DNA of 52,233 bases from Euryarchaeota archaeon UBA258 (GCA_002502605.1 DAPR01000078.1:1-52233); one strand, 5' to 3'. Positions 34,498 through 44,928 are shown, counted from the first letter of the stretch. Translations and numbers: made by a program. Notes: generated by a model not told the origin, from the sequence alone.

Positions 34498-34766
34498 TGA
34501 TGACAGAACAGGAACACGCAGAAACGGATGTATGTGAGAAACTTGAAGGATGGACCCACGAGGATGTGGGAAAGCGAATTCCAAAGCGAAGCACTCCAAA
34601 CGGAACGTATTACAACGAACCAATCGTTGCGGTTTTTTGTCAATTCTGCGGATCTGAATTCATTGGGCCCAGCCGCGAAGCAGGCGGATTTCTTGGTGGG
34701 CACGAGTGCCTCCATGCGTGGGAGATTTCCCAAGCCATGAGTCGAGAAGACGGTCTGACCGAGTGA
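34497..34766 (+). CDS. Small Cys/His protein, possible zinc ribbon
   Basis: The 89-residue protein has FCQFCGSEFIG (Cys-x2-Cys) and later GGHECLHAW (His-x-Cys-x-His), enough for one zinc site. A charged N-terminus precedes them. No named family is recognised. The ATG at 34497 overlaps the peptidase stop codon, and a second ATG follows at 34500. Coupling to the M24 gene suggests a shared role, but nothing more can be said. Confidence 0.6.
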   Translation: MMTEQEHAETDVCEKLEGWTHEDVGKRIPKRSTPNGTYYNEPIVAVFCQFCGSEFIGPSREAGGFLGGHECLHAWEISQAMSREDGLTE

Positions 34767-34822
34767 AGCCGCCATTCAAAGCGACCATAGTGTTCAATAT
34801 GCTTCATCGCTGAGTGGAGGGT

Positions 34823-35617
34823 ATGGCCAAACCATATTCCCCCGGACACATCGGTGCTGTTGCCTCAAATTTCACTGAAATGAGGCTGGCAGGTGCCGTT
34901 AAGCAACGCTTGGTTGAACTGGTCTGCGAAGAAATCGAAAGGCTCGTACCAGACATGGAACAAGCGACGCTTGCGCAGGATGCCGAGCGAAAAACCCTCG
35001 ATGATCCTCATCGCACCCGGCTGAATTACAACCGCACTCGGGAACTCATGATCGACCAAATCAACGCGGTTGATTCCGTTGGCTCGGCTGCTGTCCAAGG
35101 CGGTATTGAGCACATCGAACGGCATCTTGCAACCCTTGTGAAGCATGCAGAAGCCGCAGCAGAAAAGGACAGGGTGGCAACCATCAAGCCACGTCATCTT
35201 GAGATTGCAGTTCAAGGAATGGGACTTGAAGATGGCGACGAGGCAGATCAGGTGGTCGAAGCGGTGCAAACTGAGGATTTTGTCGTCAGCCAAGGTGGCG
35301 GGGTTCTCACTGAATCCTCTTTGCTCTCTTTGGCCCGGACTCATGCTAAAATGCCTGTGACCAAGGATGCGGTTGAGGAATTGCTGGAAACATACTACAT
35401 GGTTGTTGAGCAACTTGAATCGGACATCCGTAAACACGCTCAACTTGGTGGGAATCCCGTGCAGTTTATCGAAGCCATCGGGCGCATGAAGACTCTGATG
35501 TCGCTTGGATGGATGCGAGCAATGCTCAGCAAAGCCGCAGAATCCGCCAGGGAACGAGGTTACAAGCGAATCGATGTTGAGCAAATTGTCAACATCGATC
35601 CGTTTGAGACAAACTGA
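34823..35617 (+). CDS. Histone-fold-like DNA-binding candidate
   Basis: The 264-residue, fully helical protein has two segments that end like a histone fold. In the first, a long helix (about 88-114, ending LVKHAEAAAEKD) leads to VATIKPRHLEIAVQG (118-132). This parallels the archaeal histone end KTIKAEDIELAV. In the second, SLLSLARTHAKMPVTKDAVEELLET (split at about 175) has the look of histone helix 1, loop 1 and helix 2. An insertion of about 25 residues follows, then a helix ending GYKRIDVEQIVNI. It is not a canonical histone, and the fold assignment is inferred. GGAGG lies 3 bp before the ATG at 34823; a GTG at 34814 is less likely. Confidence 0.55.
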   Translation: MAKPYSPGHIGAVASNFTEMRLAGAVKQRLVELVCEEIERLVPDMEQATLAQDAERKTLDDPHRTRLNYNRTRELMIDQINAVDSVGSAAVQGGIEHIERHLATLVKHAEAAAEKDRVATIKPRHLEIAVQGMGLEDGDEADQVVEAVQTEDFVVSQGGGVLTESSLLSLARTHAKMPVTKDAVEELLETYYMVVEQLESDIRKHAQLGGNPVQFIEAIGRMKTLMSLGWMRAMLSKAAESARERGYKRIDVEQIVNIDPFETN

Positions 35618-35624
35618 ACTCGCT

Positions 35625-36092
35625 TCAAAGCGATGCAGCGAAAGCGACGATTGCACCGTAATCCGGTTCAACGCCCGGGTTTTCAGCGACCCAGCGGTGT
35701 TGGACTGTGCCTTCTTTATCGACGACAATAACCACTCGGTTGGCGCTAACATATCCATCGATGCCACCAAGGCCGACAAAGGTTGCATCATAGGCATGGA
35801 CCACTTCTCTGTCCAGATCGGAAAGGAGCGCGAATTCAAGGTTGTATTTTCTTGCGAATTCAGCGTTGGCCCATGGTGAGTCGACGCTGATGCCAAGAAC
35901 GACAGCGTTGGCGTCGTTTAGCGAGGCAAGGTTGTCTTGGAAGGCGCACATTTCTTTGTCACAGACGCCAGTGAAAGCGCCTGGATAGAAGGCTAGAATG
36001 ACGTTTTGACCTTGGAAGTCTGCGAGGCTGACATCGCTTTTGTCGGTGGTTTTCAAGGTAAAGGCAGGGGCTGTGTCTCCAATATTGACCAT
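35625..36092 (-). CDS. Peroxiredoxin (AhpC/TSA family)
   Basis: Thiol peroxidase that reduces H2O2 and organic peroxides. The peroxidatic site is YPGAFTGVCDKEMCAF with Thr-x-x-Cys, and a second Cys four residues on may act as the resolving partner, as in atypical members. GISVDSPWANAEFARKYNL and RVVIVVDKEG are typical. The ATG at 36092 (MVNIGDTAPAF) is the natural start; the longer frame to 36137 adds a tail. It lies about 54 bp downstream of katG on the same strand, so the two probably form a peroxide-defence unit. It converges with the histone-fold-like gene. Confidence 0.92.
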   Translation of the reverse strand: MVNIGDTAPAFTLKTTDKSDVSLADFQGQNVILAFYPGAFTGVCDKEMCAFQDNLASLNDANAVVLGISVDSPWANAEFARKYNLEFALLSDLDREVVHAYDATFVGLGGIDGYVSANRVVIVVDKEGTVQHRWVAENPGVEPDYGAIVAFAASL

Positions 36093-36146
36093 GCTAAAGC
36101 CAACCACCGCCGGCGTATATCCGTTTCGATGAGGCAAACAGAACCA

Positions 36147-38309
<2,163 letters not shown>

Positions 38310-38445
38310 TCAAATTTTGGAAACTCTCATGACATATCAAATTGTAGTTTCAGCGTTCATCCAATTTCTATGCCGGGGTGTATGCCTGTGGTAGGGTTGA
38401 TGTGCTCGCTCTCCTGCCCAAACACATGTGCAGGGGGCTCAATTG

Positions 38446-38784
38446 ATGGTTGAAATTGAGCGCCTTACCCCACACACTTGGAAGAACTTCCTCGATGCCC
38501 CCACTGTTTTGTTGGTGCTTGGGAAAGAAGATTGCGAACCTTGCACGGCATGGACGCAGACGCTCACCATTGACCACAATCAGAGCGTGGCTGCTCATGA
38601 GATCCGCATAGGTTACATTCCCCTCGATGCACCGGGTTTTGCCCAATTCAAAATCGACCATCCTTGGGTTTCATTGGTGGATGTGCTCCCCTTCAACGCC
38701 CTGTTCATCAACGGTGAACGTGGTGCTGAATGGGCTGGCGGAAGCATTGAGCGATTGATGAAGGAACTGAAAGGGCGTGTGTGA
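38446..38784 (+). CDS. Thioredoxin-like protein (CEPC active site)
   Basis: The 112-residue protein (from ATG 38446, MVEIERLTPHTW) has the thioredoxin order: strand VLLVLGKEDCEPCTAW with Cys-x-x-Cys, then YIPLDAPGFAQF and the cis-Pro turn VDVLPFNALFING. A weaker GTG start lies at 38428. It lies divergent from katG across 146 bp, and the neighbours suggest a role in thiol redox, but its partner is unknown. Its stop overlaps the next gene's GTG by four bases (GTGA). Confidence 0.78.
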   Translation: MVEIERLTPHTWKNFLDAPTVLLVLGKEDCEPCTAWTQTLTIDHNQSVAAHEIRIGYIPLDAPGFAQFKIDHPWVSLVDVLPFNALFINGERGAEWAGGSIERLMKELKGRV

Positions 38785-39653
38785 TTTTGCTTGCATCCTC
38801 CGTCCTTCTCTCTGCTTTCTTGGCAGGTTTGGTCGCAACAGGAGTGACACTCGCCATTGAGCGATGGGGGGGCCTTGTCGGTGGTGTGCTTGGCACCGTC
38901 CCATCCACAATTGTTCCAGCAGCTGCAGGAATGCACCTCTCAGGCAATGAAGAGGAGTTGCTGCAAAGCATGGCCATCGTCCCATTGGGGATGCTTCTGA
39001 ACGCCCTGTTCCTCGGCGTGTGGGTCATGTTGCCTTCTCGCTTGGGCGAGCGTCGTCCACTGTTGATCACCACCTTCGTCTCGTTGATCGTTTGGGCCTG
39101 TGCCGGCGTGATTCTTCTGATGATCATCAGCAAAGCCACGAGCCTGGGTGCCTCGCACTGGACCATTGGCTTCGGAGGCTTGTTTCTCCTCATCGCCTTG
39201 GCTGTTCGGTTCAACCTCGAGGCTCGCCCTGCTCCAAAGGGCACTCATCGGGTGCATTGGCCGGTGCTTGTTGGCAGAGGAAGCGCTGCAGCGGTTGCTA
39301 TTGGCTGTGCTGTTTGGCTTTCAAGCCAAGGCTTTCCCCTGCTTGCTGGCTTAGCGGCTGTGTTCCCGGCGATTTTCCTGACGAGCATGGTGGCATTGTG
39401 GCTGGCTCAAGGTGAAACCGTTCCACAAGGTGCTGCAGGGCCGATGATGCTTGGTGGCGTGAGCGTGGCTGTGTATGCGCTCGTGATCATGTGGTCCCTG
39501 CCGACACTGGGTCCGGTCTTTGGCTCACTTGTTGCATGGCTTGCTGCCGTTGGCGGGTGGTCTTGCCCGGTCTACCTGATTTTACGCAGAAGGGACCTTA
39601 TCCATTCACTTCGCGAGTCCAGCGCTCTGCAGCCGGAACCCCTTCAATCGTGA
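38781..39653 (+). CDS. Polytopic membrane protein with internal duplication
   Basis: About eight or nine hydrophobic helices are predicted in 290 residues. Two halves look alike. The N-terminal GGVLGTVPSTIVPAA with a following helix near LLQSMAIVPLGMLLN matches the C-terminal LAAVFPAIFLTSM with a following helix near AAGPMMLGGVSVAVY. Each ends in a hydrophobic helix rich in W/V/L (LGVWVML and YALVIMW). This resembles DUF3147-type duplicated transporters but I cannot assign a substrate. The GTG at 38781 overlaps the thioredoxin-like stop. The 3' end overlaps the convergent DUF59-like gene by 56 bp. Confidence 0.65.
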   Translation: MILLASSVLLSAFLAGLVATGVTLAIERWGGLVGGVLGTVPSTIVPAAAGMHLSGNEEELLQSMAIVPLGMLLNALFLGVWVMLPSRLGERRPLLITTFVSLIVWACAGVILLMIISKATSLGASHWTIGFGGLFLLIALAVRFNLEARPAPKGTHRVHWPVLVGRGSAAAVAIGCAVWLSSQGFPLLAGLAAVFPAIFLTSMVALWLAQGETVPQGAAGPMMLGGVSVAVYALVIMWSLPTLGPVFGSLVAWLAAVGGWSCPVYLILRRRDLIHSLRESSALQPEPLQS

Positions 39654-39897
39654 TTTCAACGCCAATCACGCCCTTGAGGCTTGACACTTTACGATGCAAT
39701 TCGCGAAGATCCAAAAGGCAGCAAGGGCAATGCGGGCGATGCGGCGTGATGGACATCTCAATGATGCCCGTCTTGCCAATCTCAATGCTTTGCATCGCTT
39801 TTGTTTTGGTGTAAGGCAGATCGGTGTGCGGGTCTTTCCATCCATTCAACAAGCGAATCACCCGGAGGCTCAGGGCTTTGTGATGTCGAGGTTTCAT
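39598..39897 (-). CDS. DUF59/MIP18-like Fe-S assembly protein
   Basis: The fold fits the small DUF59 (SufT/PaaD) family that helps Fe-S cluster insertion: IEMSITPHRPHCPCC (family: strand, T-x-x-x-C) followed by a helix (LLDLRELHRKVSSLKG) and a strand (VIGVEITIEGVP), ending near W. Cys-x-Cys-Cys may contact the metal. The N-terminal 40 residues are basic and less conserved. It is 99 residues long, with the ATG at 39897 preceded by CAGGAG. Its 3' part overlaps the membrane-protein gene by 56 bp. The next upstream gene on this strand is xseB. Confidence 0.6.
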   Translation of the reverse strand: MKPRHHKALSLRVIRLLNGWKDPHTDLPYTKTKAMQSIEIGKTGIIEMSITPHRPHCPCCLLDLRELHRKVSSLKGVIGVEITIEGVPAAERWTREVNG

Positions 39898-39915
39898 GTC
39901 AACTGACTCCTGTCT

Positions 39916-40158
39916 TCAATCTGAGGCCTGTGCATCTTGTGCTTGAAGTTCGTGTTCGAGGTCTTCCAATCGAAGTTCGTTTAAACGGCCCTCGGCTGAC
40001 ATCAATTCGCGTTGACAAATTTTGAGCAAAGCCGCTCCTTCTTCGTAAAGTTTCAATGTTTCATCAAGCCCCATACCGCCGCGCTCAAGGGCGGCTACTA
40101 TGGTTTCCAATCGCTGTGCTGCTTCGTTATAGGTTGGTTCTTTTTCAGACATCTTCAT
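39916..40158 (-). CDS. xseB: Exonuclease VII small subunit
   Basis: XseB is the small, coiled-coil subunit of the single-strand exonuclease VII. YNEAAQRLETIVAALERG, LDETLKLYEEGAALLKICQREL and a helical acidic end match the family in order and length (80 residues). The ATG at 40158 overlaps the xseA stop codon by four bases (ATGA), the classic coupling of the two subunits. Confidence 0.92.
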   Translation of the reverse strand: MKMSEKEPTYNEAAQRLETIVAALERGGMGLDETLKLYEEGAALLKICQRELMSAEGRLNELRLEDLEHELQAQDAQASD

Positions 40159-41411
40159 TCCTCATTGGTGTGAATCTCAGTCACCGTTGTTTGTGCGGTA
40201 CCATCGACAAAGTGAAGGCTGTAGTGCTGGCCAACTTCAAGCATATTGACGTTGGTCACTACATCGCCTTGTTCGGTCTGCGTCATTGCATACCCTCGTT
40301 CAAGAACGCGTTGTGGGTGAATGGATTCGAGCGCCGCTTCCAAACCCGCAATACGGGTTCGTTCACGAGCAAATGTGGCCTCAACTGCCCGGTCAAGGTT
40401 CGAACGGAGCGTTAACATCGACCGCTTTCCAGCGTTTATGCCTGCAAGTGGGGCCACTTTCAATCTGGCATGTAAGTTGACCAATCGACGTCTTGCATCA
40501 CCAAAAGTTCTGATCATGGCGTGGTTCAACCGTTCATTCAATTCATCCTGCCATTGTTCCAGCTCTGCTTTGACGGGCACACACCGTTCAATCGCGTTTG
40601 AAGGGGTTGATGCTCTTACATCTGCAACCAAATCTGAAACAAGCAAATCTGATTCATGGCCTACTGCGGATACAACTGGGATTGGACTGGCGAGGATTGC
40701 CCGTACGACCGGCTCGAGGTTGAAGGCCCAGAGGTCTTCAGGAGCGCCGCCACCTCGTCCCACAATGACAAGGTCGACGGGAGGCTCCCCGCGTTGTGCT
40801 GCACATTCAGGTGTTGCCAACCTTCGCGATAACGCAAGACCCCGAACAATTTCCTCAGTCGCCCGTTCACCTTGAACCAACACTTCGATGACGGTTCTTC
40901 GTAGCCCTGGCCAACGGTTTTCGATCAAGCGATGCATATCTGCAAGTGCTGCGGACCCCGCTCCAGTGATGATGAGGATGTGCTTTGGCGCAAACGGAGG
41001 GCGTTTGCGAGGCCGGTCGAGTTCACCCTCATGACGAAGCCGTTCAACCAATTGACGACGAGCTTCCTCCATGGCGCCAAGAGTATTAGCCGGTTCAATG
41101 CGCTCAACATTGAGTTGGATGTTGCCTCTTTTGACGTACAAATCTAAGGTCGCCGTGACCACGACTACGCTTCCTTCTTTGATGGTCGGGTGGATGGTGC
41201 AGCGCCCTTTCCAAATGACCGCACTGATTTGTCCATCGTGATCGCGGAGGGTGAAGTAGGTGTGCCCGGAAGGGTACTGTTTCCACTGAGACACTTCACC
41301 TTTGATGGTTTGGCGTTGGAACAGAGGCTCCTGAACAAGCGTCCGCTTGATCATTGAAACGAACTGCCCAACGGCTAGGGGGCCGGTTGTGACTTCACCT
41401 CGCCCCGTCAT
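40155..41411 (-). CDS. xseA: Exonuclease VII large subunit
   Basis: XseA cuts single-stranded DNA from either end. The N-terminal OB-fold is seen in VKRTLVQEPLFQRQTIKGEV with QWKQYPSGHTYFTLRD (split), and the catalytic region includes LIVTGAG-like HILIITGAGSAALADM, DLVIVGRGGGAPEDLWAFN and PVVSAVGHESDLLVSDLVADVRASTPS. These match the family. The 418-residue length is normal. The ATG at 41411 is used. This is a bacterial-type complex found in some archaea and likely gained by transfer. Confidence 0.95.
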   Translation of the reverse strand: MTGRGEVTTGPLAVGQFVSMIKRTLVQEPLFQRQTIKGEVSQWKQYPSGHTYFTLRDHDGQISAVIWKGRCTIHPTIKEGSVVVVTATLDLYVKRGNIQLNVERIEPANTLGAMEEARRQLVERLRHEGELDRPRKRPPFAPKHILIITGAGSAALADMHRLIENRWPGLRRTVIEVLVQGERATEEIVRGLALSRRLATPECAAQRGEPPVDLVIVGRGGGAPEDLWAFNLEPVVRAILASPIPVVSAVGHESDLLVSDLVADVRASTPSNAIERCVPVKAELEQWQDELNERLNHAMIRTFGDARRRLVNLHARLKVAPLAGINAGKRSMLTLRSNLDRAVEATFARERTRIAGLEAALESIHPQRVLERGYAMTQTEQGDVVTNVNMLEVGQHYSLHFVDGTAQTTVTEIHTNEE

Positions 41412-41474
41412 GGTTGTTGAGGGGCGTCTACGGTTCTTGAACCATCTGCGTACGAAGTGCCATCTTGTGAGAGG

Positions 41475-41663
41475 TCAGTCTTCATGAGGGCCCTTTGCGT
41501 CTTCAGCGCTCTTTCTTCGTTGAATAAGCTGATGACGTTGCCTCGCTTCAACTTCATCCAATTTGAGTTGAATGCGCTTTTTTAGAAACCGATAGACAAT
41601 GTACAACGCAAGGACATCAACGGCAAGAATCAGCCATTCAATTTGCCCCCATTCTTCAAACAT
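41475..41663 (-). CDS. Small single-helix membrane protein
   Basis: The 62-residue protein has one hydrophobic helix (EWLILAVDVLALYIVYRFL) and then a highly charged helix (KKRIQLKLDEVEARQRHQLIQRR in parts). It looks like a bitopic membrane protein. No family is known. It lies between the ferredoxin and xseA on the same strand (12 bp and 63 bp away), and its conservation is untested. Confidence 0.5.
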   Translation of the reverse strand: MFEEWGQIEWLILAVDVLALYIVYRFLKKRIQLKLDEVEARQRHQLIQRRKSAEDAKGPHED

Positions 41664-41675
41664 ACCGAACCTTCC

Positions 41676-42020
41676 TCATAGCGGTGGACGAATGTCAATA
41701 TCAACATCGCCTGTTGGTTGTCCAATGCATCCAAGCCTTGCTCCTTCCTCAACAAGGAAATCATCCAACCCAGGTGGAAGTGGTTCCGGCAATGGGACTT
41801 CGCCAAGCATCAATGTCACCATGCATGCACCACAGGTACCTGATGTGCAATTTGTAGGGATTTCAACGCCTGCTTCAAAGGCATGTTCTACCAGTGTTTT
41901 TCCAGCGACGAAGGGTGTTTGGCCGAGCAAATGAGGGCCTTGTAAAAATCGAACAACGGGACGTGTGTCGTCGTTTGTTGGTGAAATCTCAAGGATCGCT
42001 TCAACCGCGTTTGCGGACAT
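41676..42020 (-). CDS. Plant-type [2Fe-2S] ferredoxin
   Basis: The 114-residue protein binds a [2Fe-2S] cluster with TNCTSGTCGACMVTL (Cys-x4-Cys-x2-Cys) and the fourth Cys in RLGCIGQP. It is an electron carrier, partner unknown. The ATG at 42020 (MSANAVEAILE) is chosen because GAGGTGA lies 6 bp upstream; a GTG at 42029 adds only three residues. It is 10 bp from the end of the zinc-ribbon gene, so the two are co-transcribed. Confidence 0.9.
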   Translation of the reverse strand: MSANAVEAILEISPTNDDTRPVVRFLQGPHLLGQTPFVAGKTLVEHAFEAGVEIPTNCTSGTCGACMVTLMLGEVPLPEPLPPGLDDFLVEEGARLGCIGQPTGDVDIDIRPPL

Positions 42021-42030
42021 AAACGTCACC

Positions 42031-43122
42031 TCATCGCATGTCTTTGTGCCGAGTCCAGCGTCCAGTTTGCTTGTTGAAATACAATCCAGCCTTCTTCATC
42101 CACTTGTTGAACTTGGTTGCTCCAGCACCCGTTCGGAGGATGAAATCCTCTCGATCTTCTTGGGCTTGGATGTATTCCTTGGCAGCCAAGGTCTGATCAA
42201 TCCAATCATTGATGTCCATCAGTCCACCGGTGAGTCCACCTTCTTCGACAACCTTGGTCATCTCGTCGGCGGTAGCTCCGGTTTCTTCGAGGTCCTTGCG
42301 GATCAATTCGTTGACGCTGCTGTAATCCATCGATGCTGGCTTTGGAGGCACAGGGTTTCGAGGGGGCTTGTCTTCATCGATGACAATGCGAGTGCCGTTG
42401 GCCATGCGCCCTTCGACGAGGTCAGCAAGTCCGGATGTGAAACTGGTTTCACATTCCCAGCACATGAAGGCCCAATCCTCTGGTCGATCTTGATCTCGTG
42501 CTTGACGTGGATCCATTTCATCGCCGCAGTGAGGGCATGCATGGAAGATAAGAGCAGGGACATGCTTTCTTCGGAAATCAACAATGTCTTGAGGCGTTCC
42601 TTCGAGTTCTAGCATCTCATGGTCACGAGCCGCTTCAAGGCCACGTGTCTCAAGTTGGTCGCGGATTTTGACCTTCTGGTCGTCCTTTCCTTCATCGTGG
42701 AGGTTGTTTTCAAGTTTCACGATGAGTTCGACAGTTTTCCCGAGGCGGTTCATGACCAGTTTCTGGGCACGGAATGCTTCGACCTTTGCAATCTTAAGGC
42801 GTTCCTTTTGCTCAGCAAGTTCGGTGAGAACATCCTTTTGCTTACGCTGGAATTTGATTTCTTCAATCTTTGATTCTTGCTTTTTCTCAGGTGCGAGGAC
42901 CTTCGACAAATAGCGTTCTTTTCCGTGGCTTTGTGGGCCAGCAGCGATGATTGAGATGACACCATCAGCGATGTCAGCCTTGAGGCCGTAATTTTCGATC
43001 AGCATGTCCTTGTCGATTTTCTTCAAATCGCCAATTTTCAGGCCAGAATCGGCCAACTGCTGAGCGGTGGTATCGTCAATCCCTCGACGTAGTAAAGCGA
43101 GATAGGTGTCCTTCTTTGCCAT
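42031..43122 (-). CDS. Helix-hairpin-helix, coiled-coil and zinc-ribbon protein of unknown function
   Basis: The 363-residue protein has three parts. Residues 1-60 look like a helix-hairpin-helix or SAM-like domain (RRGIDDTTAQQLADSGLKIGDL). Residues about 80-190 are a charged coiled coil (EEIKFQRKQKDVLTELAEQ and KVEAFRAQKLVMNRLGKTVE). A zinc ribbon follows with HACPHCGDEM and FMCWECETSF (two Cys-x2-Cys). The end has WTRHKDMR. DNA or RNA contact is a guess from the first and last parts. GGAGG sits 9 bp before the ATG at 43122, and a TATA-like GTATTTAC lies near 43190. Confidence 0.7.
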   Translation of the reverse strand: MAKKDTYLALLRRGIDDTTAQQLADSGLKIGDLKKIDKDMLIENYGLKADIADGVISIIAAGPQSHGKERYLSKVLAPEKKQESKIEEIKFQRKQKDVLTELAEQKERLKIAKVEAFRAQKLVMNRLGKTVELIVKLENNLHDEGKDDQKVKIRDQLETRGLEAARDHEMLELEGTPQDIVDFRRKHVPALIFHACPHCGDEMDPRQARDQDRPEDWAFMCWECETSFTSGLADLVEGRMANGTRIVIDEDKPPRNPVPPKPASMDYSSVNELIRKDLEETGATADEMTKVVEEGGLTGGLMDINDWIDQTLAAKEYIQAQEDREDFILRTGAGATKFNKWMKKAGLYFNKQTGRWTRHKDMR

Positions 43123-43218
43123 AGCATCCCCTCCGACAATCCCATGCGAGGAGGCACCACTAAGAAAAGGCTCTCCCGAATACGCGTCTTGTAAATACAG
43201 ATTTCGACGGTATTTAAC

Positions 43219-44094
43219 TCATGATTCAACTGAAGTCTTAGTGAATGATTCTGCGAGGGAAATCCAGTCGTCTAACTCCATTTCTTCAGGCCGAGCTTCA
43301 AGACGCTCGTCTTCAGCATGGGCGGCATAGGCATTTTTCCATCGAGCATGATGCCATTGTGCGACTCGATTGATTCGCTTCGGTGAACGCTTGAGGGTGG
43401 TTCTGAGTTTTTTCCGACGCTCTGCGAAGGCCTGATGGATCATTTGGCGCACCAACCGGACATCACAAGGCCACTCTTCGTGATGAGCTTCCATGGTGAC
43501 ATAGCGAGAATTTACTTTTGGATTCGGGCTGAAATGATGCGGCGCGACTTTGTCTTCAAGTTCGCAATCCCAATCCAAGGCTGCCGTCATGCCAAGCGAG
43601 CCAACATCGCTTTCGTACTCCATCACCAAGCGTTCACCAAACTCTTCCTGAACAAGCAATACGGCTCGTTCGATGTTTTCTGTTCGAGGGTTGCGCAGGT
43701 ATCGCGTCAGATGTTCAACAAGCGGTGATGAGATTTGGTACGGTATATTGGCCACAGCTTTGTTCAGGTCAGTCGGCCATGGCACATTGAGTGCATCGCC
43801 CTCGAGAAGGTTCAGCCGCCCTTCTTCGATTTCGGGAGCAAAAGCGCCACGGAGGTGTTCACAAGCAATCGGGTCGATTTCAATCGCCGTCACGTTGCAA
43901 CCAACTTCGAGCAGAGCTTCAGTGAGGACGCCGGGCCCTGGACCAATTTCTAAAACATGGTCGTCTGATTGCACTTCACCCAAAGCAACAGCGCGTTCAA
44001 TGATGCTGTCACTCACAAGAAAATGTTGGCCGAGTGATTTGTCAAAAGGCAATTTTGCCCTTAGGCTATCGACCAACCAACGGGCGCCCCTCAT
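43219..44094 (-). CDS. ksgA: 16S rRNA dimethyladenosine transferase
   Basis: KsgA/Dim1 dimethylates two adenines at the 3' end of 16S rRNA and checks small-subunit assembly. Motifs are KSLGQHFLVSD, HVLEIGPGPGVLTEALLEVG (SAM site), AIEIDP, LEGDALNVPW and ANIPYQISSPL (catalytic NIPY). The C-terminal helical domain ends SLAESFTK. The 291-residue length is normal. The ATG at 44094 overlaps the DUF655 stop by four bases (ATGA). This gene ends the L21e operon. Confidence 0.96.
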   Translation of the reverse strand: MRGARWLVDSLRAKLPFDKSLGQHFLVSDSIIERAVALGEVQSDDHVLEIGPGPGVLTEALLEVGCNVTAIEIDPIACEHLRGAFAPEIEEGRLNLLEGDALNVPWPTDLNKAVANIPYQISSPLVEHLTRYLRNPRTENIERAVLLVQEEFGERLVMEYESDVGSLGMTAALDWDCELEDKVAPHHFSPNPKVNSRYVTMEAHHEEWPCDVRLVRQMIHQAFAERRKKLRTTLKRSPKRINRVAQWHHARWKNAYAAHAEDERLEARPEEMELDDWISLAESFTKTSVES

Positions 44095-44900
44095 GCCTTC
44101 ACCGGAAGGAGCAGGTCAATCAACCGTGGTTGGATATTTCGGTCATCCAATTCCGTATGGAACCGTTTTGCCAGCAAGTCAGCAGCATCAATGCCACATG
44201 CTTCGTTGAGAGCAGCGAGGTTTTCGAACCCGCTTGATCCGCGTGCTTCGACCATTTGCATGGCCTTCTTGTTTCCTACGCCGGGGAGGAGTTCGAACGC
44301 GTGTTGCTTCAATGAGAGGTTCCCTGCTCGATTGAAGAACATGTCAATGAAATGCTTCTGGTTCTCTTCGATGAAAATCTGAATCACAAGGGGCAAATCT
44401 GCTTTCACATGGTTCGCCACTCGGCTAAGGTTGGTCATGCCGAGGACACGGCCAATGTGCGTTCGTTGTGCAGCATCGGTGCCGATGTAGACTCGGGATG
44501 TCGTGAGGAGAGGATCACTCCCAGGTTTGGGTTCCAAACGGCAGAGCAGCATTTTTTCCTCACTGATCGCGACGATGACGTTGTCGATGACATCGTGGTC
44601 GATGACACGCGCCCATTCCTCTTCCATTAGGGGTGACTTCTGTTGTGGCCGACCGCCGCGTTGCCCAGTTTGACGACCGCCCTGACGACCGCCTTGGCGG
44701 TTGGCGTTTCGACGTTGACCGTCCCGTTGTCGACTGTTGCTTTGACGGGGTTGAGATTGTGGCTTTTTTGCCTGAGGTCGTGGAACTTCCTTTCGCCCTT
44801 CTGCAGGTCGAGAGGGGCGATGATCAGCACCAGTGCCACGCTCATTTTTGGTGCCACGGGTTGGCACCTTGATGTTACGGTCACGACGGACATCTGTCAC
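44091..44900 (-). CDS. DUF655 protein with disordered Gln/Arg/Gly-rich N-terminus
   Basis: Residues about 90-269 are the DUF655 domain, with an OB-like strand region (EEKMLLCRLEPKPGSD), LTTSRVYIG and a helix-hairpin-helix near FELLPGVGNKKAMQMVEARG. DUF655 always neighbours ksgA in archaea, and a nucleic-acid role is likely. Residues about 1-90 are very basic and low-complexity (RQGGRQGGRQTGQRGG), an RNA-binding-like tail. The ATG at 44900 is used. The gene follows rpoF after 28 bp. Confidence 0.88.
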   Translation of the reverse strand: MTDVRRDRNIKVPTRGTKNERGTGADHRPSRPAEGRKEVPRPQAKKPQSQPRQSNSRQRDGQRRNANRQGGRQGGRQTGQRGGRPQQKSPLMEEEWARVIDHDVIDNVIVAISEEKMLLCRLEPKPGSDPLLTTSRVYIGTDAAQRTHIGRVLGMTNLSRVANHVKADLPLVIQIFIEENQKHFIDMFFNRAGNLSLKQHAFELLPGVGNKKAMQMVEARGSSGFENLAALNEACGIDAADLLAKRFHTELDDRNIQPRLIDLLLPVKA

Positions 44901-44928
44901 TGCGAATCACCTTACTGTGAGGGGGTTT

